This document shows, one piece after another, positions 23,325 to 34,077 of a DNA stretch of 64,000 nucleotides. A program made the translations under genes and the position numbers. The notes beneath the pieces are model-generated. The model was not told where the DNA came from. It worked only from the letters and a program-made list of their open reading frames with translations, and did not search any database. The DNA is taken from contig NC_134849.1 in assembly GCF_965363235.1 (NCBI RefSeq), positions 17,200,863 to 17,264,862 of the forward strand. Direction: 5' to 3'. How positions within the stretch are numbered: the first letter of the stretch is position 1; each line of letters opens with the position of its first letter. Origin of the DNA: Mytilus galloprovincialis (taxonomy: Eukaryota > Mollusca > Bivalvia > Mytilida > Mytilidae).

Positions 23325-23504
23325 GCAATAGGTCCGATATATTTTGTGTTTTGAATGATTGTTAGGTATACATTTCTGTCAGGTTTCATCGCTCATTAGA
23401 CAATTTTTAGATTTTATGGTTTGGTCTTTTTCTCAGATATAAGCAATTATAGCTAGGTCAATTATATTTAGTGTATTGGACAATTTTGAGGTCATTCAGG
23501 GTTC

Positions 23505-24595
23505 ATAGACCTTGACTGCATTTTTGTCGAGCCTGCAACTTTTGTTGCAGAAAGCTCGACATAGGGATAGTGATCCGGCGGCGGCGTTAGCTAACTTCTT
23601 AAAAGCTTTATATTTTAAAAGGTGGAAGACCTGGATGCTTCATACTTTGTATATAGATGCCTCATGTTACGAAGTTTCCGTCAGTAACATGTCCAATGTC
23701 CTTGACCTCATTTTTATGGTTCAGTGACCACTTGAAAAAAAAGTTAAATTTTTTTGTAATGTTGAATTCTCTCTTATTATAAGTAATAGGATAAATATAT
23801 TTGATATGTGCGTACCTTGCAAGGTCCTCATGTCTGTCAGACAGTTTTCACCTTCATTTCATGGATCAGTGAACAAGGTTAAGTTTTGGTGGTCAAGTCC
23901 ATATCTCAGATACTATAAGCAATAGGGCTAGTATATTCGGTGTATGGAAGGATTGTAAGGTGTACATGTCCAACTGGCAGGTGTCATCTGACCTTGACCT
24001 CATTTTCATGGTTCAGTGGTTATAGTTAAATTTTTGTGTTTTGGTCTGTTTTTCTCATGCTATATGCAATAGGTCTACTATATTTGTTGTATGGAATGAT
24101 TGTAAGGTGTATATATATGTCTGGCGGGCAGATGTCATGTGACCTTGACCTCATTTTCATGGTTCAGTGGTCAAAGTTAAGTTTTTGAGTTTTGGTCTTT
24201 TTATCTAATACTATATGCCATAGGTCAACTATTTTTTGGTGTATGGAAATATTTTATGATCTTTATGTCAGTCGGGCAGGTTTTATTTGACCGTGACCTC
24301 ATTTTCACGGTTCATTGCACAGTGTTAAGTTTTTGTGTTTTGGTCTATTTTTCTTAAACTATAAGTAATAGGTCAACTATATATGTTGTATAGAAGCATT
24401 GTTAGCTGTACATGTCTGCCTGGCATGGTTCATCTGACCTTAACCTCGTTTTCAAGGTTCATTGGTCTTTGTTTCGTTATCTTGGTTAATGTTGAGTTTA
24501 TGTGACAGTTGTGCTTAGCTTTATACTTAGGACTATCAACATAATATCAATGACTAGTATAGAAGGCGAGACATTTCAGCGTGTGCACTCTTGTT
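23505..24595 (+). repeat. Tandem array of about 148-bp units beginning with a hairpin
   Basis: Starts with TTTTTGTCGAGCCTGCAACT, TTTGTTGCAGAAAGCTCGAC (a self-complementary stem) and GATCCGGCGGCGGCG, and ends CGAGACATTTCAGCGTGTGC ACTCTTGTT. In between, the unit CCTTGACCTCATTTTCATGG ... CTATATGCAATAGGTC recurs with marks near 23699, 23848, 23991, 24140, 24290 and 24436 (spacing 143-150 bp). I recognise it as a very common mollusc repeat. Non-coding. Confidence 0.85.
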
Positions 24596-24688
24596 GTTAT
24601 TCGTAGGTCTAAGCCAAGTTTTTTTTTGTAATTTTGCCAGTTTATACGATACTATAATGTATAAGCAATAGGGCGATGAAATAAAATT

Positions 24689-25042
24689 AAGGAGATATGG
24701 TATGATTTCCATTGAGACAACTATCCACCAAAGTTAGAATGAAGTGGATGAAAACAATTATAGGCAGACATACAGCCTTCGACAACGAGAAAACCAATAT
24801 TGTATTGTCAGCATTAAAAGCCCCCGATATGAAAAATATGTGAAAAAATTCTATGACAAAACAATTTACGAAAAACAAATGGTAAACATGTCTTATCGGG
24901 GCCTATTATAGCTGACTATGCGGTATGGGCTTTGCTCATTGTTGAAGGCCGTACGGTGACCTATAGTTGTTAATGTCTGTGTCATTTTGGTCTTTTGTGG
25001 ATAGTTGTCTCATTGGCAATCATACCACATCTTCTTTTTTAT
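24689..25042. mobile_element. MITE with ends GGAGATATGGTATGATTTCC
   Basis: The left end GGAGATATGGTATGATTTCC then ATTGAGACAACTATCCACCA; the reverse complement of the right end is AGAAGATGTGGTATGATTGC then CAATGAGACAACTATCCAC. The interior is non-coding. A related internal block follows directly at 25100-25425. Confidence 0.8.
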
Positions 25043-25099
25043 ATGTGTTTTTCTAAAAAAAATTTATGTCTGTTTCCAAATTTTTGTACCTTTTGACAG

Positions 25100-25425
25100 C
25101 ATTTTTCTAAAATCCACCAAAATGACACAAAAATTAACAACTATAGGTCACTGTACGGCCTTCAACAATGAGCAAAGCCCTTACCGCATAGTCAGCTATA
25201 AAAGGCCCCGACATGACAATGTAAAACAATTCAAACGAGAAAACAAACGGCCTTATTTATGTACAAAAAATGAACGAAAAACAAATATGTACCACATAAA
25301 CAAACGACAACCACTGAATTACAGGCTCCTGTCTTGGTACAGGCACATACATACTTAATGTTGCGGGGTTAAACATGTTAGCGGGATCCCAACCCTCCCC
25401 TAACTCAGAACAGTGGTATAACACT
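25100..25425 (+). repeat. Partial copy of the same repeat family (GGTCACTGTACGGCCTTCAA)
   Basis: Contains ATAGGTCACTGTACGGCCTT, TACCGCATAGTCAGCTATAA, AACAAACGACAACCACTGAA and GCGGGATCCCAACCCTCCCC. The same blocks appear in diverged form at 41190-41525. The 117-codon frame across it is a shadow of the repeat. Confidence 0.7.
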
Positions 25426-25585
25426 ATCATCATTTATGTCAACGTAGCGTAGTAAAGAGGACGTAACCGCTGTTTCGGATTTCGGCTTTTACTCAGTCAT
25501 TGTAGAATGAAGTACGTTGACCATCATATGCTAACTTTTAGGGTATATGGTCGCGTGTGAAGAGTTGTCTGATTCGCAATCTTGC

Positions 25586-25674
25586 CGGTGGCGGATCCAG
25601 AACTTTTTGTAAGGGGGGAGGGCCCGCTGACAGACATAAGGAGTGTGGGGGATTTCCCCTTGGATCCGCCTATG
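25586..25674 (+). mobile_element. GGCGGATCC MITE, copy 3 (short)
   Basis: CGGTGGCGGATCCAG at the left and the inverted TTGGATCCGCCTATG at the right, 89 bp. Flanked by a perfect 5-bp duplication CTTGC (25581-25585, 25675-25679). Confidence 0.9.
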
Positions 25675-25689
25675 CTTGCCATATCTTAG

Positions 25690-28290
25690 TATACTTATGT
25701 CAGCTGTTTCTACAGGATGCTTCTAAAGGTTACATTTCTGTAAATATAGAGAATACAATTTCCAATAGGAACTCCCTTTACGACTTAAACTGTGCCACCT
25801 TTTATACGAAGTTTCATAAAGCAGTATATCATATAGAATGCAAAGTTGATATGCACTACTTTTTATGTCTATACTAAAATTCTGCGCTTCCCGACCTTTC
25901 ATCTTGTCTTCTTTTCAGAATTCGATTTAACCGCCTACTACGTGCATTTATATCTCTATGAGATGAAACATAGAGATCATATCTGGGAACCAGAACGTTA
26001 ACAAAATTTAATATCTATGACTGAATATTATATATCTCCTTAAAAGAGGCGTGGTTTAGTTCAGTATCTTTGTGATTTTAGTTCTTTTATTGACTATGTA
26101 CAAAGTTCAACGTATGTAAAATTGTCGGACACAAAATATATTTTTTTGTTTTTTTTAAAAAAAAAAATTTTTATGGGCATAATGTTTTTCGGTCTGTGCG
26201 TCAGTTCGTCCGTTCATCCGTCCGTCCGTTTGTCCTGCTTTATGTTAAAGTGTTTCACGGTCCAAAGCACTGCACATAGAAAATGGAAGTGCGAGTGTGG
26301 CATCCATGTACTATGGACACAAAGTTTTCTGAAATACGGCAATATAGAACAAATCAAATATTTGGTACACATTTGGTCTGCATACATGTATTTAGAAAGC
26401 TGAACTTGTTAACCAATTGTGTAATCCGTTATTCTTTGATTGAAATATGTGGTTCGTGGTTAAATCAATTTCTGTTTTGCTGCTTTTATTTTATATGTTT
26501 TTTTTTATTTTTCTAAAGATATATTGTAGAATATTACAGACTAAGAAACACTAAATAATTTGAACAAAAATCTTATTATATTAATAACCATGCAAAAACA
26601 AGTTGTCAAGTTATCATTGAAACAGTGGTTATGATCGGATGTTGATTATTTACTGTTATAGTGACAATTATAATATGAGTTAATACAGGATTAAATACAA
26701 TAAGGCGACTTGTTATTGTGCATATTTTTTGCCTGGGGTTTAAATGAATAATTGTCTCATTGGTAATAATACATGTACCATTTCCCTAGAGAAATATAAT
26801 AATAATACATCATAACATGATAATTAATGTAATGAAAACAATAATGAATAATTCTGTAATGTAAAGACTGCCATTACTATTAAACAAACTGATGTCTAAA
26901 CATACTGCTTATTTTTGTTTTTAAAGATAAAGTCTAGCTATTCAAACCATATAACTATATGGCAACAATTTGTGATTGACTTTTTATCAAAAGAAAAATA
27001 TTCTTATATTTATGTCTCTTAAGGAAAGGCAAAATGATCGAGTGAAAAAAATGCTGAAAATTAAAAGTCAGCAAAAGCAACATTTTTATAATCATCTTCA
27101 CACATAACTTTTGTTTATCTTTCATAAGTATTTTAGCTGATTGTAACACATACTATAATTCAGACCAAACTGATTTAAATCTATTAATATATACACAATG
27201 ATTTGTTTACCTAAACAATCCTTGATATATCTAATTCATTACAGTGAATGTCCGGAAGTTATATGATTGATATGAAATGACAACCATAGGATTATAAGTG
27301 TGCCAGGTTAGGTAAACATGTATTGAGATAAAGAACTGATTTATATCACTGTATCAGATGTCTACATTAAAATTACTTTGTAAGGTAAGGACATGATCCT
27401 ATCGGTATAAATTAATGTACACATTACTTTTCTTTATGTAGTAATATAGATACAAATAAATGAATATACACGTATATTATAAGTACATATTATTTCATAT
27501 AGCTAGTGAAAGTCAAGGGAATGAACTCGATTCATTTAGTCGTCACATTGAACTAGACCGTCACGTGCACGTGGTACATTTCTCACTTACTGTCTAGCTT
27601 TCTATGTTGGTATAGCTTTCCTTGACGTTTGTTTTAAAGTACATTAAAACATCTCAGAACTTAGTTAAACACATCCGAAAAACAGACGCTTGGGTACAAT
27701 ATTTTTATATTCATTTCATTATTTGCACAGAATATTCAATATTCCGTTTTAACATTACTATATATGATAATATATGCAGGTCCTACCTTGTTTTAGATGA
27801 TTACGCCCCCTCATTTACTATCCACGAATGAATAGTGAAATAATGGATTGTCTCATATTTCATAGATTTATCGAAAACAAGGTACGACAAAAAAGGTTAA
27901 TTTAAGTAAATTGGTATAAAAGTAGAAAATTCAATGTCCAGTACAATAAATCAACAAATTCTAAATTCCATAGCCAATCGCCTGTGATGTGATCAAATTG
28001 TCGTTATATAGAAAAACGTTTCAGATGATAAAAATGCAACAACATTTTCAAACAAAAAGGTACTTCAACACACTCAAGAAAAATCCGACTATTATATAAA
28101 AGCAATGAAGATAATGATAATGATGCAAATGAGACCAATATCTGCCAGAGAAAAAATGACGAAGACTTGAGCAACATGCAAGAGAGAACAGAATGATAAA
28201 AAAAAATGATTACAGCAAAGTTATAAAAATCATTAAAGATGTAAAAAAATATAATCAAAACAAGATACAAATTGTATTAAAGAAATGTAC
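25690..28290. other. Intergenic DNA with one partial tandem-repeat relic
   Basis: No gene supported. At about 26160-26460 a GGGCATAATGTTTTTCGGTC, CGTCCGTTCATCCGTCCGTC start resembles the 5' end of the element at 51930. A CACGTG-containing palindrome (GTCACGTGCACGTGG) lies near 27560. The rest is AT-rich and featureless. Confidence 0.45.
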
Positions 28291-28299
28291 AGCCTAACA

Positions 28300-29330
28300 T
28301 CGATAATAGCTGACCAATATTTCTGTCCTTTTCAGAAAGGAATCACACTGGAGTCCCCAGCTGATGACTTGATATCGGATATGTTCAGTTATGATAGATA
28401 AATTACTAATATTTTTGTCTTTTCAGAAACGGGTTTCCCTTGAGTCCAGCTGTACTTGACATGGGATTTTCCCAGTAAATTTCAAAAACTGTTCTTTTTA
28501 GAAATGAATCCCTAGAATCCACTGGTGACTTTGCAGGGATTTGACTACTTATTTGTTGGATAATTGACCATCATTTTTGTTCTGTCATGAAACGAATTAC
28601 CGAAGAGCACTGCATGGTGACTCGGAATTGACAGTTATTTTCGATTGCTAACCATTTTCTATGTTCTCTTTAAGAATGGTTCACACGAGTGCACGGGTGA
28701 CATGACATTTGATTTGTCTATAAATTACCAATAATGTTCATTTTTTTCCCCATTTGTGGTGACTTGATTTGGATTATGTCCAGTAACTTGCAATAATTGA
28801 CCAATATTTTGTCCTTTCCAGGAAGAAATCACACTGGAGTCCCCAGCTTGCTATAAGATATATGTCCAGTTTTCATCGAAAGTGACTAATATGTCTGTGT
28901 CTTTAAAAAACAAATCACCAGCTGGTGCTATAATACAGGATATATCCAGTTATGTTTGATAACTGACCAACATGTGTTGTCCTTTTCAAAGATGTAATCC
29001 TGAAGTCGAAAGGTGACTGGGATATGCCCAGTAATTTGCGATAGCTTGCCCCAAATTGTTGTCTTTCTAGCAATCGATCTCCCTGGAGTCCACAGTGACT
29101 TGACAGGGATATGTCAAGTAAATATTGATAACTGACTAATATGTTTTAGTCTTTTTCAAAAAAGTAATTCTGAAAAAAAGTGACTGGATCTGTTTGATTT
29201 TTTTATTACTGACCAATATTTTTTGTCTTTTACAGAAATTGACCACCCTGGAGAACACTGGTGACTTGACATGGGACATGGATATTTTTGGAAACTGACC
29301 AATATATGTGTCCTTGGTCACAAACAAATT
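28300..29330 (+). repeat. Degenerate tandem array, about 13 units of about 82 bp, acceptor-like
   Basis: Each unit reads approximately TGACCAATATTTTTGTCCTT, TTCAGAAATGAATCACCCTG, GAGTCCACAGCTGGTGACTT, GACAGGATATGTCCAGTAAT. Unit starts fall near 28312, 28406, 28480, 28563, 28648, 28723, 28796, 28885, 28962, 29046, 29131, 29210 and 29298. Most units carry a pyrimidine tract followed by AG (for example TTTTGTCTTTTCAG, TTTTTTGTCTTTTACAG), i.e. a consensus 3' splice-site shape. The array ends about 30 bp before the FkbM gene start codon. Confidence 0.8.
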
Positions 29331-29357
29331 CATTCCGTAGTCTACTTTTGAGATAAG

Positions 29358-30320
29358 ATGGGATCTGTTCAATACCAGTATGCCATTATATGGTTTGCTT
29401 TAGGAGTGACGTTAATAGTTCCCCTTCTTATATTCATTCGGTATAATGTAAACGTTGATAAAACTAAACCAGTCGAAAACTCAAACATTGTTCTTCTTAG
29501 TTCGGAAGAGACACTAGGGAAAATAATCACACGCCAGAATAACCTTGGATGGAATATACTAGATGAAGAAACCTGTCAAGCAAAAGATAATTTTGTCCTT
29601 AAGAAAATACTCCCTTTGAATGTACCCATATATATTTATAATCCTAATGAAGATGTTCACATATCTCGAATGATCTTTAATTCTGGTACATGGGAAACAC
29701 CACTGGTTGACAAGGTAGTCGAAGCAATGAAACTTCATCCGGAAGCAGTTTTTATTGACATTGGTGCTAACATAGGAATGTATTCTATGACAATGGCGGC
29801 TCTTGGTTATCGCGTCATTGCGGTTGATTGTTATATAGAGAATGTAATGCGGTTGTGTGCCTCCGCAAGAAAAGCAAACGTTACAAACAAGATGTCTATT
29901 ATTCATAATGGAATTTCAGACAAGCGATCGGTATTAAGATTGATTAAATCAACAGAGCCTAATGTTGGCGGAATGGGAGTAGAACAAATATCGTCAACAT
30001 TAAATATAACTCACAATTTAACAGCTAATGCCATACTTTTAGATGATTTACTTGAAATTTTCCCCATTAAAAGTGCAATTATAAAAATGGACGTTGAGAA
30101 GCATGAAGATGAAATACTAAAAGGAGCCAAAGTATTTTTCGAAAAAGTTAAAGTTGAAACAGTTTTATTGGAATTTCGATTCCATGCGAAAGATAAAACA
30201 GGAAAGTTTATAATTGACTTTTTTGATAAATACGGATTAGCACCGGATTTGTCAAAGCTTGTTAATGCTTCTGATTATAGTACATGGCCAGGAGATTTAA
30301 TTTGGAGCAGGAAAAAATAA
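29358..30320 (+). CDS. FkbM-family SAM-dependent methyltransferase, membrane-anchored
   Basis: 320 residues in one exon. Residues 8-28 (YAIIWFALGVTLIVPLLIFI) form a hydrophobic signal-anchor after a short N-terminus, so a Golgi or ER type II orientation with a lumenal catalytic domain is likely. The Rossmann SAM-binding motif I is VFIDIGANIGMYSMTMAALG, followed by YRVIAVDC (motif II acid). The FkbM signature appears as IIKMDVEKHEDEILKGA. Family members methylate hydroxyl groups, often on sugars; the animal substrate is not known from sequence. The ATG at 29358 is the first in frame and lies directly after the tandem array. The absence of introns is common for molluscan members, as I recall. 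Confidence 0.9.
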   Translation: MGSVQYQYAIIWFALGVTLIVPLLIFIRYNVNVDKTKPVENSNIVLLSSEETLGKIITRQNNLGWNILDEETCQAKDNFVLKKILPLNVPIYIYNPNEDVHISRMIFNSGTWETPLVDKVVEAMKLHPEAVFIDIGANIGMYSMTMAALGYRVIAVDCYIENVMRLCASARKANVTNKMSIIHNGISDKRSVLRLIKSTEPNVGGMGVEQISSTLNITHNLTANAILLDDLLEIFPIKSAIIKMDVEKHEDEILKGAKVFFEKVKVETVLLEFRFHAKDKTGKFIIDFFDKYGLAPDLSKLVNASDYSTWPGDLIWSRKK

Positions 30321-30329
30321 CAACTTGAA

Positions 30330-32030
30330 CATTTCAATTCATCAACAAATTGTCATTTTCAGATTGTAACAAACTCATTTACTAGTATGTTATATTTGAA
30401 TATTTATTATTAAGGACAGAATTTTAACAGGAGGCTGAGAGCAAATACAGGAGGTATTGGAAGCATCTGAGGAACGAATAGGGTGGTATCCAAATTCTCG
30501 ATATTTCATATTTAAAGAAACGAAACTTTCAAAAAGGGCCATTCTGTTTTTCTAGGGCACACACATGATAAATAATGTGCTGAACATGTTGAATTCTGTC
30601 AATAGGTATATTATTCTTTAGTAAAATTGTCTATAAATAAAGGCAACAGTAGTATACCGCTGTTCAAAACTCATAAATCCATGGACAAAAAACAAAATCG
30701 GGGTAAAAACTAAAACCGAGGAAACGCATTAAATATAAGAGGATATCACTTGATTTTAAATGTGATGTGTCATAATTGTTGACCTTAACTTATTTCATTG
30801 TTTGTTTATTGTTAAGCATGACCATCTTTTGTTAATTTGTTTGTTTGAAATAAATATTGGACTGCTGGTTTTATGCCTTTTCATCAGGCATTGTCACCTT
30901 TTTATGACGTCACAATAGAAATATCAGAGGAAAGCAAGCAAATTTGACGTCATAATAGTCAAATAGTTTTGACCAATGAACAACTGAAATCAAACGAACC
31001 AAACGTTGATTAAATAAAAATAATCAACAGGTCAGGAAAAGGATAAATCGAGTAAGAATTAGAGAAAGCTTGATATCAATTCGATGGTTATTTAATCTTT
31101 ATATGATAATAAATGAGTTTGTTTGCATGATAGGCTATCCAAATTAACCCGCGCGCGTTCAGTAAGAAACCGAAAAATATCTTTATGCGGAATATAGAAC
31201 TACAGAGTGAAAAAGAGAAAAATAGGGGGATATGATTAAATTAAGTCCAATCATATGTTTTGTTAACACTTGGAGGTACTTGAAAATAAATGTTGGTGAG
31301 GAGAACGGAGGAGGGAGTGAGAGGGAGGGGGGGGGGCTAAAATGTATGTGTCTTTCGAAGGGGACTCAAATGTATTCTTATTTCATAAAAGAGGATCTTC
31401 CTATATTTCCTACCTGGTTCCCCCAATGAAAGAAACTATCAGTACGTAGTTATCAGTCACACATAGTCACAATAATTGATTATTGTGATGTGCTGTTAAA
31501 CAACTGATTTTGATGTTCAGAAACATACATATATTTAAGAGCAATGGTTAATCTCCCTTTGCATAATTAATACGAGATTTATAAAAATAGGAGTTTTTGT
31601 CATAACTACACTCTTCTATCCCCGCAATTTCCATTGGAAGAAATTATTCATCTTTTTTTAGCTTGAGCAGTTGAGAGAAAACTATTTGTGTATGCCCACT
31701 ATTTTTAAGATATTTTTTCATTAAAAAAATAATAATTTCTTTAAGTACTACTATACTTATATTTTTCATTATTTGATCTTACTAAGTAGCTTAAATCTAA
31801 ACAGTATTATATCGTTCAATCATATGGCATTTACACATCTGAATCAATACGACACAATTAACGAGTATGGTTTTGAGGAATCGACGATAGTCCCTCGGAA
31901 GGGGACGATAAATGGCGGACCCGTGTTAAAAGAGAGCCATATCCCTTGCACGTATAAAAAGACACCCATGCAGATTTCGAAAAAAGAGCAGGCATCAGTC
32001 ACACCCGCAAATTGATAAGAGATTAATATA
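30330..32030. other. Intergenic DNA with a short dispersed-repeat copy
   Basis: At 30638-30765 a copy of the AAAGGCAACAGTAGTATACC family is present. A consensus CRE (TGACGTCA) lies near 30905 and a second GACGTCAT near 30948. At about 31880-32000 a block (GGAAGGGGACGATAAATGGC, AGAGAGCCATATCCCTTGCA) is a repeat I know from mussel sequences. No gene supported. Confidence 0.5.
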
Positions 32031-32034
32031 CGTT

Positions 32035-32600
32035 GCAAGAACTTAAAGGTCACCATTACGAATTGGTTGACCGTTTTTTCCGTGATTGTATTTCTGATCA
32101 GGTTCTTTGATATAGGGTTGCTACTCACAACTAGTCTTCTAAATCAAGAGTTCCAATGGTGAAGTTGAAATTATTTCTTCGTACATTTTACGGAAACCAT
32201 CACGAGTTAGTTGACCGTTATGGAATATCCGTATCACAGATGCTTTCGGATATGTTTCGTATGTCGCAACTACAATCCCGTTCCCCTTTTCATGAGACCT
32301 ACCAAATTAAACTATTTACCGGGTTTATAATACAATGACAGTCACGAAGGTGCCACATGTGGAGCAGGACCAGTTTACCTTTCCGGAGCACCTGAGATCA
32401 CCCGCAGTTTTTGGTGGGGTTTGTGTTGCTTAGTTTTTAGTTTACTATGTTTGTGTCTTGCGTACTATTACTTGTCTGTTTTTTTTCTATTTAAGCATGG
32501 CGTTGTCAGTTATTTTCTATCTATGAGTTTGAATGTCTCTCTGGTATATTTCGGGGTCTTAAGTCACCAATGGTTTCGCGGTGTAAGATTTTACCATACC
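32035..32600 (+). mobile_element. Penelope-like element 3' end
   Basis: Translated pieces MVKLKLFLRTFYGNHHELVD and RYGISVSQMLSDMF are the extreme C-terminus of the RT. The untranslated tail follows (GGTGCCACATGTGGAGCAGG, TCCGGAGCACCTGAGATCAC, CATGGCGTTGTCAGTTATTT, ATGAGTTTGAATGTCTCTCT). The same tail ends the copies at 43845-44310 and 59700-61620. 5'-truncated and broken. Confidence 0.8.
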
Positions 32601-32609
32601 AGTTTATAA

Positions 32610-33530
32610 AAAATTACAAAAATACCGAACCCATAGGTTATGAATTAAAAAGTGGGCATCGGGTAGTCCATAATACTAGACAAAATCAAATGTTCATCTT
32701 TCAAGCAATTCAACGAAAAGAAAACGACTATTAAATTTCAGACTTGTTACAAGCATGTTTTGTTAAATATGGTCGGTTAAACCTGATTTTATACCTGGCT
32801 GAAAGTCGTAGGATCTGCAAAATTACCCATTTTCTTTTCTATTTCTGATTAAGATAATTTGACTCAGTGTGAATTAGAATAAAGGGTGATCCACATGTAG
32901 CAGGAGACGCTTATTATGTCGGAAGAAAGAGTCTCGATTTTGTTTGCAGTTCATTCAATCCTTTCATTTGTTAATTCATAAACGAGATTTAAACATCGGC
33001 AAACTATAGTATCTGTTGTCGTGATTGATATGATTTTCCCTCTATTTCTTATTGTAATATATGTTTAAAATTGAATTTCAAATCAACATTGATGTGGTCA
33101 ACTACTTGTATCAAGACTTAATTTGTAAAAAGGATATGTGGGGCATACGTAAAAAAGTAAAGGTTTTTAATTAATTGATCAGAATTGTCAAAATTCTTCC
33201 CTTACCACAGCATGCGCTACATTTTCTAAATACAAAATTTTATTTATAAACAATGGAGTATGACATAAAATAAAAGACAACTTCTGGTCAGCTTATGACA
33301 TTTCTGTCAATACATTTGAAGATTACTTAGATTTGCCAAACCAATGACACATACACGTGACAGCAGTAATGGTTTACCTTATAATATGGTAAAGCTCACT
33401 TGATTATAAACCTGAGTCAGCAGTTAAATATTATACCATGTAGTACATGCAGATTTGAAATGCATTGTCAATTCATTGATAGGTTGTGGTACCAATATTT
33501 GTGTGTGAAATGAGTTATGCAGTTATTTGC
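32610..33530. other. Intergenic DNA, no feature seen
   Basis: AT-rich, no open frame of interest and no repeat recognised. Confidence 0.4.
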
Positions 33531-33535
33531 CAATA

Positions 33536-33742
33536 CTGTGGATTCATTTATTTTCGTGGTTACCAATTTTTGTGTAGAAAGGAAAACTCTTATGTTCGTG
33601 GATATGTAACTTCGTGGTTTGGCGAGGTTTGCGTATAAGCCTATAAAAAATTTGTCATTCGTTGCACATTTAATTTCGTGGTTTACCTGTACCCAGGAAA
33701 TCCACGAAAATTGGAATCCAACGAATAATAATGAATCAACAG
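33536..33742. mobile_element. 207-bp MITE with TA duplication (Tc1/mariner-like size class)
   Basis: Left end CTGTGGATTCATTTATTTTC then GTGG; right end AATAATAATGAATCAACAG is its inverted copy. It is flanked by TA on each side (33534-33535, 33743-33744). The interior has ATTTCGTGGTTTACC and TTCGTGGTTTGG, partly self-complementary with CCACGAAAATTGG. Non-coding. The superfamily is inferred from the TA duplication only. Confidence 0.75.
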
Positions 33743-34077
33743 TATTGTCTTTTCGTCTTGTTTCGATTTTTATTTGACATTGTTATTTTCTCTTTGACTT
33801 ATGAGTTTTGGTTGTCCCTTGTTAAATTGCTCCTGTTAGATAAATGAACTATGATCATTAACTATAATTGAAGTATGAGTTATATAACTTTCCAATTGTC
33901 AACTTCCTGTTTCACAGCAGTATTATATAATGTAGTTGCCCCATAGGACAACGTTAACATATATAAGTTGATACGTTAGATTCCTGAATGTCCACGTTGT
34001 ACGGTCGTCATTTACTCTACAACCGTTTCATAGTGATATTTCGATAAGACTTTGTCGATACTACAATGAAACTTATA

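Larger units (their letters stand above)
22540..23505 (+). repeat. Degenerate copies of the 148-bp CCTTGACCTCATTTTCATGG unit
   Basis: Diverged units related to the array at 23505-24590 (CCTTGACCTCATTTTCATTG near 22712, TGACCTTGATCTCACTTTCA near 23107), split by two insertions of the same MITE family at 22834-22994 and 23190-23324. Confidence 0.75.

Noticed and set aside
24687-25358. Frames of 63 and 117 codons as genes
   Set aside because: They lie entirely within dispersed repeats; the diverged copy at 41190 does not preserve the frame.
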